From positions 3,006,501 through 3,070,500 of the forward strand of contig NZ_CP022121.1 of NCBI RefSeq assembly GCF_002224645.1: 64,000 nt of DNA, written 5' to 3'. The notes beneath the pieces were generated by a model. The model had not been told where the DNA came from and ran no database searches. It saw only the letters and a list, made by a program, of their open reading frames with translations. The translations under genes and the position numbers were made by a program. Origin of the DNA: Dehalobacterium formicoaceticum. Its GTDB lineage: Bacteria > Bacillota > Dehalobacteriia > Dehalobacteriales > Dehalobacteriaceae. Shown here piece after piece: positions 8,540 to 17,145 of this stretch (its first letter is position 1; each line of letters begins with the position of its first letter).

Positions 8540-9787
8540 CTAGTTTTCCCATCCTGCTAAATATTTCTTTTGTTGTTCCGTCAGATTATCTATTTTAACT
8601 CCCAGAGTATGTAATTTCATCGCCGCAACTTTTTGATCAATTTCCCGGGGAACTTCATAAACATGAGGAGACAGCTCGTCCCGATGTTCGAAGATATATT
8701 GCAAAGACAAAGCCTGAAGGGCAAAGGTCATATCCATAATTTCCGCCGGATGACCGTCTCCCGCGGCTAAATTCACTAAACGCCCCTCGGCCAGCAGGTA
8801 GATCTTTCTGCCATCCTTTAGAACATATTCCTCAATGTTGTTGCGCACCCTCAGCTTGGAGACAGCTAAGGCAGATAAATCTTTTTTGGAAACCTCCACA
8901 TCAAAATGACCGGCATTGGCAAGAATGGCCTGGTCTTTAATCACTGCCAGATGCTCCTTACGGATGACATCTACGTTCCCGGTCACAGTAATAAAGAAAT
9001 CCCCTAAGGGAGCGGCTTCTTCCATGGTCAGCACCGTGAATCCATCCATAATGGCTTCAATGGCCTTGATGGGATCAACCTCTGTGACAATCACCCGGGC
9101 ACCTAAGCCCTTCGCTCTCATGGCTACCCCTTTTCCGCACCAGCCATACCCGGCGACCACAACCGTCTTCCCTGCCACCACCAGATTAGTGGTACGATTA
9201 ATACCGTCCCAGACAGACTGACCGGTTCCGTAGCGGTTATCAAAGAGGTACTTGCAAAAGGCATCATTGACGGCAACCATGGGAAAGTTCAGGGTACCAT
9301 CTTTTTCCATGGCCCTTAAGCGTAGTATGCCCGTGGTTGTCTCTTCACATCCGCCAATAATCTCTGTCAGTTGTTGGGGTCGTTCTTTATGCAGGGTAGA
9401 TACCAAATCTCCCCCGTCGTCAATCACCAAATCAGGATGGAAGTCCAACCCTCGATGTAAATGCATTTTGTATTCTTCGTCCGTGGCATTATACCAGGCA
9501 TGAACCTGTATCCCGCTATCCACCAAGGCCGCCACCACATCATCCTGGGTTGATAAGGGATTACTGGCCACCATACAAACATCGGCGCCTCCTGCTTTGA
9601 TAACCTGGCCCAAGTAGCCGGTCTTCGCTTCTAAATGAAGGCAAATCACTACTTTCTTGCCGCGAAAAGGAAGCTCTTTCTCATAATTATTTTTAATCTG
9701 ATTAAGTAAAGGCATATGAGCTGCTACCCAATCCAGTTTTAATTGCCCCTGGGGGGCAAGATGAATGTCTCTAATCATTGATTCCAT
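8540..9787 (-). CDS. ahcY: S-adenosyl-L-homocysteine hydrolase
   Basis: AhcY splits S-adenosylhomocysteine to homocysteine and adenosine, removing the product of SAM-dependent methylation. The 415-residue protein has the NAD-binding stretch VVAGYGWCGKGVAMRAKGLG and the DDGGDL substrate-site motif, and is the short form without the roughly 40-residue insertion seen in some other bacteria. The ATG at 9787 has AGAAAGGA upstream. It follows the DUF3786 gene by 31 bases and precedes mmdA by 21 bases. Confidence 0.95.
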   Translation of the reverse strand: MESMIRDIHLAPQGQLKLDWVAAHMPLLNQIKNNYEKELPFRGKKVVICLHLEAKTGYLGQVIKAGGADVCMVASNPLSTQDDVVAALVDSGIQVHAWYNATDEEYKMHLHRGLDFHPDLVIDDGGDLVSTLHKERPQQLTEIIGGCEETTTGILRLRAMEKDGTLNFPMVAVNDAFCKYLFDNRYGTGQSVWDGINRTTNLVVAGKTVVVAGYGWCGKGVAMRAKGLGARVIVTEVDPIKAIEAIMDGFTVLTMEEAAPLGDFFITVTGNVDVIRKEHLAVIKDQAILANAGHFDVEVSKKDLSALAVSKLRVRNNIEEYVLKDGRKIYLLAEGRLVNLAAGDGHPAEIMDMTFALQALSLQYIFEHRDELSPHVYEVPREIDQKVAAMKLHTLGVKIDNLTEQQKKYLAGWEN

Positions 9788-9818
9788 AATTGATCTTCCT
9801 TTCTGATTCTAAGATATT

Positions 9819-10427
9819 CTAATGATTTTTGCTTTGCTTTAATTTCCCCACCAACATACCGCAGAGAAAAGCATAATCTTCGGTCGGCAAATAATCTCCC
9901 GCCGAGGCATCAAAAATAATATTTCCGTTAGCGGGAAACTCCTCGTCCGCCGCCCAAAGTACGAAGGTTACAGGGATGTTTGGCAAAGGATAAAAACAGT
10001 AACTGCTATCACCATAGGATTCTTGCATACCCCCGCACTTTTCCGCTGTAGTTTGGAAGGATGTTAAGTCATCACCGAATAAGGCGATGAGAGGCCGGAT
10101 ACATCGATTGGTAAAAGGTTCAATATAGATACTCCCCCCTGGGAGTTCCTTATAAGAAATTTTCTGATTGAGGATGGGACTGCCCCCGGCAAAGGTTAAA
10201 TAATGGAGTACCAGGATTCTTTCAATCAATCCCAGCTCTTTTCCCCCATTTTGTTCACGCAGGATCCCTTCCGGATAGGTCACCTCAACCGGTGTTCCCA
10301 AAAAACCCATGCTAAATTGACCTTCCTGAAATTCTGTGCCGGATTTCCATGCCATCTCCATGGGATTTTTGCTTTGAAATTCATCCAGCGCTTTTTTTAA
10401 TGTGACATCAAGATTAAAATTTCCCAA
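9819..10427 (-). CDS. DUF3786-like protein
   Basis: A 202-residue soluble protein of unknown function. The pattern (a central ELPGGSIYIEPF followed by NRCIRPLIALFG, and a C-terminal part with FLCGMLVGKL) resembles DUF3786 proteins of anaerobes. Three or four cysteines are scattered rather than in a clear cluster motif. Start is TTG at 10427 with GGAGG eight bases upstream. It heads the unit with ahcY and the carboxyltransferase genes. The family call is from memory of the pattern. Confidence 0.62.
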   Translation of the reverse strand: MGNFNLDVTLKKALDEFQSKNPMEMAWKSGTEFQEGQFSMGFLGTPVEVTYPEGILREQNGGKELGLIERILVLHYLTFAGGSPILNQKISYKELPGGSIYIEPFTNRCIRPLIALFGDDLTSFQTTAEKCGGMQESYGDSSYCFYPLPNIPVTFVLWAADEEFPANGNIIFDASAGDYLPTEDYAFLCGMLVGKLKQSKNH

Positions 10428-10476
10428 AATCCTTTCCTCCCCATATCATTATGACATATAAATATTAAAAATATAT

Positions 10477-10505
10477 TTGACTTCAAGGATCAATTAAGTT
10501 AAAAT
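10477..10505 (+). promoter_or_regulatory. Promoter of tRNA-Arg
   Basis: TTGACT, 17 bases, TAAAAT; the tRNA begins 24 bases after the -10 box. Confidence 0.6.
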
Positions 10506-10529
10506 TATTAAATGTTAGTATAGTTTCAT

Positions 10530-10605
10530 GCGCTCGTAGCTCAGGGGATAGAGTGACGGATTCCGATTCCGGAGGTCGCAGGTTCAAATCCTGCCGGGCG
10601 CGCCA
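10530..10605 (+). tRNA. tRNA-Arg (anticodon CCG)
   Basis: A full cloverleaf of 76 bases with encoded CCA. The acceptor GCGCTCG pairs with CGGGCGC (one G-T), and the loop TTCCGAT puts CCG at positions 34-36, so it reads CGG codons. The anticodon stem has one A-G mismatch at its outer pair and the D-stem ends in a G-T pair. Confidence 0.95.
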
Positions 10606-10620
10606 TTTTCCTTTCACATT

Positions 10621-10644
10621 AAAAAGCCGCATGGCTTTTTTTTA
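10621..10644 (+). terminator. Terminator of tRNA-Arg
   Basis: AAAAGCC, four-base loop GCAT, GGCTTTT followed by a long T-run, 16 bases after the tRNA. Confidence 0.75.
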
Positions 10645-10710
10645 TTTTATTAGCTAACTACTAATTACCAATCACTAACTACTAATAAAATTTTTAAGCC
10701 TTCAAACAAA

Positions 10711-10744
10711 GAACCGTCCCCTGTTCTACCCTGTTCTACTCCCT
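10711..10744. repeat. Dispersed GAACCGTCCCC-type repeat fragment
   Basis: The word GAACCGTCCCC with repeated CTGTTCTACC follows a run of TAACTACTAAT-like words (10645-10690). Related GTCCCC words occur at 44217, 47378 and 56003. This looks like a fragment of a REP-like family. The 10645-10742 gap holds nothing else. Confidence 0.4.
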
Positions 10745-11546
10745 AAAACAGACTATTATCGATTTCATCAAGAATATTTCTTCTGTCCTGCAAAACTGGC
10801 AGAATTTTTCTGATCCGATCAACTTCCTGCAAATCGATTTCCAGAACAACCAATTCTTCATCCTCGCTCCCTTCCTTGAGAATTTCGCCCCAAGGAGAAA
10901 CAATTAAGGAGTGTCCCGCATAACGATGACTTTCATTTTTACCGGCAGGATTGACACCAAGGACAAAAACCTGATTGTCCAATGCCCTGGACTGGCATAA
11001 AATGCTCCAATGCTCCATTCTTTCTACAGGCCATTGGGCAGGAACGACGATAAACTGTGCGCCTCTAAGTACTAAATTTCGTACTAATTCCGGAAACCTT
11101 AGGTCATAGCAGATCACAATTCCGGCCATCCCCCAGGGTGTCTCGATTAATCCCCATTCTTCTCCCGGTGCAAAATACCGGTCTTCCTGTAATCCGCCTG
11201 GGAAAAGGTGAATTTTTCGGTATTTCCCCACAACTTCACCTTTTTGATCGATTGCTGCACAGGTATTATAAACTTTTTGGTCCTTTTTTTCCGGGATTGT
11301 TCCCCCAAAAATAAAGATCTCATATTCCCGTGCCCATTTCTTCAGCGCAGAAATACATTTACCACGCAGGGATTGGGCTGTTTGATCAAAATGAGCACAA
11401 TCATATCCCGTATTCCATAACTCCGGTAATATGATCATATCCGCTTTTAATTGAGCAGCTGATTGAATATGTGCTCTGACCCGATCTAAATTTCCTTTCA
11501 AATCACCTGATTGGATATTCAATTGACTAAGGGCCACCGTAACCAT
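10743..11546 (-). CDS. Carbon-nitrogen hydrolase (nitrilase/omega-amidase type)
   Basis: A 267-residue member of the nitrilase superfamily with the full E-K-C triad: Glu42 in ILPELWNTG, Lys in YRKIHLFPGG near 112 and Cys in VICYDLRFPEL near 146. The DLRFPE form of the last motif resembles the omega-amidase/Nit2 branch, which removes omega-amides such as alpha-ketoglutaramate, but the substrate is not settled by sequence. It is convergent with the tRNA-Arg gene and stands 63 bases after the dnaC-like gene on the same strand. Confidence 0.87.
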   Translation of the reverse strand: MVTVALSQLNIQSGDLKGNLDRVRAHIQSAAQLKADMIILPELWNTGYDCAHFDQTAQSLRGKCISALKKWAREYEIFIFGGTIPEKKDQKVYNTCAAIDQKGEVVGKYRKIHLFPGGLQEDRYFAPGEEWGLIETPWGMAGIVICYDLRFPELVRNLVLRGAQFIVVPAQWPVERMEHWSILCQSRALDNQVFVLGVNPAGKNESHRYAGHSLIVSPWGEILKEGSEDEELVVLEIDLQEVDRIRKILPVLQDRRNILDEIDNSLF

Positions 11547-11609
11547 ATCAACTTGTCCTCCAGATCATTTTTCCTTTATAAGCCTCTTGACCCAAACATT
11601 TATCCATCA

Positions 11610-12398
11610 CTACCATTTGCGCATCGCAACCCGAATATCGACCTCCACATGCATTCGGTAAATTTTACAGATCTCAATAATTCGGGAAACAGTCCGTTCT
11701 CCAATCACTTCATTCATTTCTTCAATGGTTAAATTTGTGGTGATCACACAGGGTAACCCATGGTTCATCCGATAATTAATTAATGAAAAAATCTTATTTT
11801 GGGTCCATTCCGAATAATTATGGGCACCCAGATCATCCAAAATCAGGACTTCAGTATTGCGCGCTGCATTCATTAAATCTGCTTCACTGAATTCTCCTTG
11901 TTTTTGATAAGTCCCTCGAATATCATCCAGAAAATCGGGTACGACTAAAAACAAAACCTGTTTGTCGTGCTCCAAAAGAGCATTGGCGATAGCTCCGGCC
12001 AAAAAGGTCTTACCGCTGCCCACAGCACCGTTTAAAAGAATGCCCTGTCCCGTTTTTTCTTCCAAATATTGTGCCACAAACTTTTTCGCACCTTCCACTG
12101 CTTTCTCGGCCATGGCCCGATAAGTCGGACCATCCTTGTCCAGGCGCAGATGAGGGGAATAAAAGGCCAGATCGAACTGATCAAAGGTATGATGGGCCAA
12201 AAAAGGCGTCATATTCGCCGAGGCAAATCGTTTCATCACAGATCTTTGCTTGACGCAATGACATTGATAAGCCAGGTCTCCTTTAATAATAATACCCTGA
12301 TCCTGACAAAGGTGACAACGTACTTTTTTGACATCTGAAGGGGTATCCGGTCGAACTTTTAGATAATGACGGTTTAAATATTGAGAAATTTTATCCAT
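11610..12398 (-). CDS. DnaC/DnaI-like helicase loader ATPase
   Basis: A 262-residue AAA+ ATPase of the DnaC/IstB group. The N-terminal part has a zinc-type CHLC...CHC motif (residues about 28-48), the Walker A GAVGSGKTFLA lies near 125 and Walker B LILDDLGAH near 190. Its gene follows dnaD by 14 bases, and it is not next to a transposase, so a replication role is likelier than IstB. It would load the replicative helicase at the origin or at restart sites. Confidence 0.85.
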   Translation of the reverse strand: MDKISQYLNRHYLKVRPDTPSDVKKVRCHLCQDQGIIIKGDLAYQCHCVKQRSVMKRFASANMTPFLAHHTFDQFDLAFYSPHLRLDKDGPTYRAMAEKAVEGAKKFVAQYLEEKTGQGILLNGAVGSGKTFLAGAIANALLEHDKQVLFLVVPDFLDDIRGTYQKQGEFSEADLMNAARNTEVLILDDLGAHNYSEWTQNKIFSLINYRMNHGLPCVITTNLTIEEMNEVIGERTVSRIIEICKIYRMHVEVDIRVAMRKW

Positions 12399-12412
12399 CA
12401 GAGCATGTTCCT

Positions 12413-13141
12413 TTACAATTCATATAGATCATCAAAATTTTTCATGCTTTTTTTCGGGTAGATCGTTTTCTTGACTGCTTTTTTATTCTTATTCATTTTG
12501 TGATTTTCAAAAGCGATCACTTCATGGACGGTACGAATATTTGATTTTTTCCATTCCAACAGAATGCGATCGATATAATTAAGATTATACACCCCTCTGA
12601 GCACTGTTCTTTTCAGCGCCTCCAACACCAGATCCGCATCAAACCCAAGCTGCTCCAACCACTCCATGATTTTATCATTTTCAATCGGTGTCAAAGGACG
12701 TCCAAATTCTTTCTCGATGGAGGATAAAACAACTTTAAATTTCTGTGCTTGATCAGGGGATCTGAGATCCTGATCTTGAGTTTGATTCTTTTTAGCCATC
12801 TCCAGGGCCCAAATATCAACCATTCTATCATATAAACCATCTAAAAAATAGCGCGGTACCATTTGACCCGATATTTGTACATTTTCAACGACAATCAAGC
12901 TTTTTTCCATCAAAGATGCTAAATTTTGTTTTACAACAGCTTCTCCCATATTGAGTGTCCTGGCAATCTCCTTCACAGAAAGGGTGCCATAATTACCAAT
13001 CATAATTAACTGAATGATAAAGACTAATTCTTTCTCTGTTAAGTCTAAATCACGATAGTTTTTTAATATTAGGTTAGGCACATGGGTGCTCTCAGCGTGT
13101 ACACTAAAAAAACATCTTTTTTCCCATTTATTTTCTATCAC
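12413..13141 (-). CDS. dnaD: DnaD-domain primosome protein
   Basis: The 242-residue protein has an N-terminal winged-helix part (residues about 35-100) and a C-terminal DnaD/DnaB2 domain (about 125-205) with the conserved FGRPLTPIE, YNLNYIDRIL and a following Trp. Such proteins remodel DNA at the origin and help load the helicase. The start is GTG at 13141 after GTGAGG with short spacing. It is coupled to the loader ATPase gene downstream. Confidence 0.86.
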   Translation of the reverse strand: MIENKWEKRCFFSVHAESTHVPNLILKNYRDLDLTEKELVFIIQLIMIGNYGTLSVKEIARTLNMGEAVVKQNLASLMEKSLIVVENVQISGQMVPRYFLDGLYDRMVDIWALEMAKKNQTQDQDLRSPDQAQKFKVVLSSIEKEFGRPLTPIENDKIMEWLEQLGFDADLVLEALKRTVLRGVYNLNYIDRILLEWKKSNIRTVHEVIAFENHKMNKNKKAVKKTIYPKKSMKNFDDLYEL

Positions 13142-13203
13142 ATTTCCTCACCTATCCATCCTTCATAAATTAATTTCCCCGCCAAACCCTGAAGAGCATG
13201 GAT

Positions 13204-14652
13204 TCAGGCTTTTTTCCAAACCTCAGGTAAAAATAAAACTAATACTGTAAAAATTTCTAACCGTCCTAATAACATCAGAAAACAAAGCATCCATTTACCC
13301 GCCCCCGGTATATGGGCAAAATTTCCTGATGGACCCACATCCCCCAAACCAAATCCCACGTTACTTAATGACGAAATAACCGACGTCAAAGATTCAACCA
13401 TATCCAGGCCCAGTGCACCCATCACCGCCGTGCCGATAAAAAAAATCGTGATATACAAAAAGAAAAATTGCAAAGTATTAAGCACAATGTTTTCCGGAAC
13501 TATTTTATGACCGATTTTTAAATATTTGATGCTTCTAGGATGAATTAGTCTGAATATTTCTACCCAGGTGTGTTTGATCAGAATCAGCAGCCGTCCTACT
13601 TTGATTGCGCCTCCCGTAGAGCCGGAACACCCCCCGACAAACATGATTAACAGCAACATAATTTTGGAAAAGACCGGCCATTGGTTAAAGTCCACCGAGG
13701 CATAACCTGTGGTTGTAAGCATGGATACAACTTGAAAAGCTGCCATCCGAAGGGTTTCTTCCACCCCGCCCGGCTGGTTTCTCATTAAATCAAGAAAAAC
13801 CAGGAGCACTCCTGTTAATGTAATCAGCAAATATAAGCGAAACTCTTCATTTTTCCAGAAAACAAAGGTTCTTTTATAAATACTTTGATAAAACAAGGCT
13901 AAATTGGCCCCGGCGGCAAACATAAAAAAAGTTATCATCCATTGAATATAAGAACTGTCATAGTACCCAATATTTTGGCTTTTCGTGGAGAAACCGCCTG
14001 TGGCCATGGTTCCGAAAGCGTGACATAGAGAATCAAAGAAATTCATGCCACCTAAGAGCAATAAGATCATCAACGTCAAGGATAAAATGACATAGGTAGC
14101 CCAGAGGATTTTTGCCGAATCCTGAATCCGGGGTTTAATTTTCTCGGCCAGCCGGCCGCCGGGCGCTTCTGCTTTAAACATTTGCAGCCCGCCCCCTCCA
14201 ATTTGCGAGAGCAATGCGACAAATAAAAGCATAAATCCCATCCCGCCCAACCAATGGGTCAAACAGCGCCAAAACACAATCCCATGGGAAAGCACCTCAA
14301 TATTGCCCAATACACTGGCTCCGGTGGTGGTAAACCCGGACATCGTCTCAAAAAAAGCATCTGTAAAAGATGTTAAGGTTCCGGTGAACAGATAAGGCAA
14401 AGCCCCGAAAAGGGATGCCATGATCCATCCTAAAGTCACGATGGCAAAACCTTCCCTTTGCCGGATAGTTTCTTTGGATTTGAGAAAAAAGCACAGCAAC
14501 CCGCCGGCCAAAATGGTGCTCATCATGGCATAAAAAAGGCCCAGGACATCTTTTTCGTGATAATACAAGGACCATAACAGGGGAAATACCATGCACCCCC
14601 CGATAATTAAGAGTATCTTGCCTAAAATGCTAAAAACCAATTGAAACCGCAC
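13204..14652 (-). CDS. trkH: Trk/Ktr potassium uptake channel subunit
   Basis: The 482-residue membrane protein has the four-repeat SKT channel fold: filter-type segments TTTGAS, TGGFST, TTTGYA and SNVGFG are visible in order. It carries K+ into the cell with TrkA as gate. The start is GTG at 14652, eight bases after GGAGG. It lies 18 bases downstream of trkA on the same strand. Confidence 0.93.
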   Translation of the reverse strand: MRFQLVFSILGKILLIIGGCMVFPLLWSLYYHEKDVLGLFYAMMSTILAGGLLCFFLKSKETIRQREGFAIVTLGWIMASLFGALPYLFTGTLTSFTDAFFETMSGFTTTGASVLGNIEVLSHGIVFWRCLTHWLGGMGFMLLFVALLSQIGGGGLQMFKAEAPGGRLAEKIKPRIQDSAKILWATYVILSLTLMILLLLGGMNFFDSLCHAFGTMATGGFSTKSQNIGYYDSSYIQWMITFFMFAAGANLALFYQSIYKRTFVFWKNEEFRLYLLITLTGVLLVFLDLMRNQPGGVEETLRMAAFQVVSMLTTTGYASVDFNQWPVFSKIMLLLIMFVGGCSGSTGGAIKVGRLLILIKHTWVEIFRLIHPRSIKYLKIGHKIVPENIVLNTLQFFFLYITIFFIGTAVMGALGLDMVESLTSVISSLSNVGFGLGDVGPSGNFAHIPGAGKWMLCFLMLLGRLEIFTVLVLFLPEVWKKA

Positions 14653-14670
14653 CGGTGCATCCTCCGAAAC

Positions 14671-16005
14671 TTAAGAAAAGAATTTCTCTATTTTTTGACT
14701 GTAGTTAGGCAACGTAAATATAATGACCCGATCTCCCGACAATATTATATCATGCCCGCCGGGTACAATCACCTTATTATCCCGCACCAAAGCACCGATA
14801 ATTGCCCCCGCGGGAAAAGCGATGTCTTTTAATGCTTTCCCCCGGTGCCGATAGGTTTCCGGCACAATAAATTCTGTGATTTCAGCTTCTGTATCATCAA
14901 GCAAGGTAACGGATATCACCTTACCCTTTCTGACAAACCCCAGGATGGCTCCGGCGGTTAATTTGCGCGGACTCACTACCCGGTCAATCCCTACTTTTTC
15001 TACCAATGGATTATAATCCGATCGGCGGATTTGAGCAATGGTTTTTTTTGCGCCTAAATGTTTCGCTAAGAGCGTTACTAATAAATTTAACTTATCGTCC
15101 CCCGTCAAAGCAACAAATAAATCTGTCGCACCGATATTTTCGTCCTCCAATAATTGGAGATCAGCACCATCCCCATGAATCACAAGGCTGTGATTCAACC
15201 GTTCCGCTAGAAATTGACAGCGCGCTAAGTCTTTCTCAATGATTTTGACGTGGACATGGGCATTTTCAAATTGTTGGGCCAGATAAAAGCCGCCTCTGCC
15301 TCCTCCTAAAATCGCCACGTTTTCCACCTCCTTGTGGCGTTGACCGAAAATTTCTTCGATTTTCCTCATTTCATGGGTCTGAGCTAAAATAAATACCTTA
15401 TCCTCAAGTTTTAATTTTTCTTTGCCCCGGGGTATCACCACCTTGCCATCCCGTAAAATAGCTACAATCAAAAAAGGATGCGGACTGCTCAGATCCTTTA
15501 ATGCGGTTCCGGCAACCTTCGTATCAGGCTTGATTTCCAGTTCTAATAACTGAATTTTTCCATCAGCAAAATACTCCGCGTTCTTGGCTTCCGCATTGGC
15601 TGCCAAACGGGCAATGGCCATGGCCGTGACTCTTTCCGGATTAATGATCAGATCAATCCCTAGAGCTTCCTTATGGGTCAAATGATCCAAATCCACATAT
15701 TCAGGATTACGCACCCGCGCAATGGTACGTTTCACTCCAAGTGACCTGGCTACAAGACAGGAGACAATATTCAATTCATCTGCTTCTGTGACCGCCGCCA
15801 ATAATTCCGCACCTTCCGCCCCGGCTTCCATCAGAACAGAAGGGCTGGCCCCATTCCCACTTAGAACCTGGACGTCCAAATGTTCCGCAACCGTGTCCAG
15901 CCTTTCCCCGATCCGGTCGATGACGACGACATCATGTTCCTCCTGAGAGAGCATTTGGGCAATGCTGAAGCCCACCTTGCCTGCACCGATAATGATTGCT
16001 CTCAA
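14671..16005 (-). CDS. trkA: Trk system regulatory subunit with two RCK domains
   Basis: TrkA is the cytoplasmic nucleotide-binding ring that gates TrkH. The 444-residue protein has two tandem RCK_N/RCK_C halves with Rossmann motifs GAGKVG (residues 8-13) and GGGRGG (about 235), which is the double-length TrkA form rather than the single KtrA. The start is TTG at 16005, eight bases after CAGGAGG. It heads the trkA-trkH pair and is divergent from the P-loop/Asp23 gene. Confidence 0.93.
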   Translation of the reverse strand: MRAIIIGAGKVGFSIAQMLSQEEHDVVVIDRIGERLDTVAEHLDVQVLSGNGASPSVLMEAGAEGAELLAAVTEADELNIVSCLVARSLGVKRTIARVRNPEYVDLDHLTHKEALGIDLIINPERVTAMAIARLAANAEAKNAEYFADGKIQLLELEIKPDTKVAGTALKDLSSPHPFLIVAILRDGKVVIPRGKEKLKLEDKVFILAQTHEMRKIEEIFGQRHKEVENVAILGGGRGGFYLAQQFENAHVHVKIIEKDLARCQFLAERLNHSLVIHGDGADLQLLEDENIGATDLFVALTGDDKLNLLVTLLAKHLGAKKTIAQIRRSDYNPLVEKVGIDRVVSPRKLTAGAILGFVRKGKVISVTLLDDTEAEITEFIVPETYRHRGKALKDIAFPAGAIIGALVRDNKVIVPGGHDIILSGDRVIIFTLPNYSQKIEKFFS

Positions 16006-16224
16006 AAAAATTACCTCCTGTTTTACTACTATTAGATCCCGTTACAGGTCCTGTTTATCCTAAGGATAACTTCGACATGAGAAAATTTATTCCTACTCTG
16101 ATTAATTCGTATCATCATAAAATTTATGTTATTATGTTATTACAGTTCAAACACTCATATGGAGCAAAGGAAGCTTCATTCGCGTTAAGAACTTGCTTCA
16201 TATCGATAACAAGGGAGTTGACTT

Positions 16225-17106
16225 ATGCATACCATTGCTTTTATTGGCTCCAGCGGCACAGGGAAAAGCCACCATGCCATTGTGATTGCCCAGGAATACA
16301 ATACAGATATGATTATAGATGACGGACTGTTAATTCAGGGCAGCCGGATCTTAGCCGGTACTTCGGCAAAACAGGCGCCCACCAAAGTAGGCGCTATCAA
16401 AACTGCCCTTTTTACGGAGGATGATCATGCGGCAGAAGTAAAAAATAAGATTAAGGAATGTCAGCCCTCCAGCATTCTGATTCTGGGCACCTCCCTTTCC
16501 ATGACAGAAAAAATAGCTGCCCGGCTTGATCTGCCCCAGCCCGGCGTCATCATTCACATTGAAGACGTGGTAGCACCGGAAAGTATCTCAAAAGCAAAAT
16601 TTATCAGGGAAAAGTATGGCACCCATGTTGTTCCTGCGCCCACTGTTGAGGTAAAACGAAGATTTTCAGGGAATTTTTTTAACCCGATCCGTACCCTTTT
16701 TCACAAAAACACTTCGGATCATCTGCCCTCTGCCTCCAAGCACATGTGGGTTGAACAAACGCAGGTACGTCCAACCTTCAGTTCCATGGGAAAATTCTAT
16801 ATTGCCAATAATGTCATCATCGACATCATTAAACATATAACCGCAGATGTTACCGGTCTGGACCGGGTGGTGAAATCCTCCATAGAAAATTCTGATCTGG
16901 GCATTCACCTGCATATATACGTTTCGCTAATTTATGGTTATGTACTTCCAGACGTCATGACCCGTCTGCAGCAAATCACCCAGGAAAAGATTGACGAAAT
17001 CACCTCATTGAACGTTTTATCAGTGAATATTCATGCCGTCAAATTGGTGCTGCCAAAAATTAATCCTGATCTCAAAGACAGTTTAAAGAGCCTTCCCTCA
17101 GTTTGA
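16225..17106 (+). CDS. P-loop ATPase fused to an Asp23/Gls24 domain
   Basis: A 293-residue protein with two parts. Residues 1 to about 160 form a nucleotide-binding fold with Walker A GSSGTGKS (8-15) and a likely Walker B ILILGTS. Residues about 195-285 match the Asp23/Gls24 (DUF322) pattern: an early NNVIIDIIKHIT helix, a central LHIYVSLIYGYVLPDV strand and the closing VNIHAVKLVLP. Asp23 proteins act at the cell envelope in Firmicutes; the ATPase part may regulate this. It stands alone on the plus strand with GGGAG ahead of the ATG. The function is unknown. Confidence 0.72.
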   Translation: MHTIAFIGSSGTGKSHHAIVIAQEYNTDMIIDDGLLIQGSRILAGTSAKQAPTKVGAIKTALFTEDDHAAEVKNKIKECQPSSILILGTSLSMTEKIAARLDLPQPGVIIHIEDVVAPESISKAKFIREKYGTHVVPAPTVEVKRRFSGNFFNPIRTLFHKNTSDHLPSASKHMWVEQTQVRPTFSSMGKFYIANNVIIDIIKHITADVTGLDRVVKSSIENSDLGIHLHIYVSLIYGYVLPDVMTRLQQITQEKIDEITSLNVLSVNIHAVKLVLPKINPDLKDSLKSLPSV

Positions 17107-17127
17107 TGAGGCAGGCTCTTTTTTCTT
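17085..17127 (+). terminator. Terminator of the P-loop/Asp23 gene
   Basis: AAAGAGCCT and AGGCTCTTT form the outer stem, with CCTCA/TGAGG inside, followed by TTTTCTTT. The hairpin includes the stop codon. Confidence 0.65.
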
Positions 17128-17145
17128 TAAAATGCTCTTTTCATC

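Noticed and set aside
8540-10427. SAM or SAH riboswitch before ahcY
   Set aside because: The gap to the upstream gene is only 31 bases and no such motif was seen before the DUF3786 gene either.
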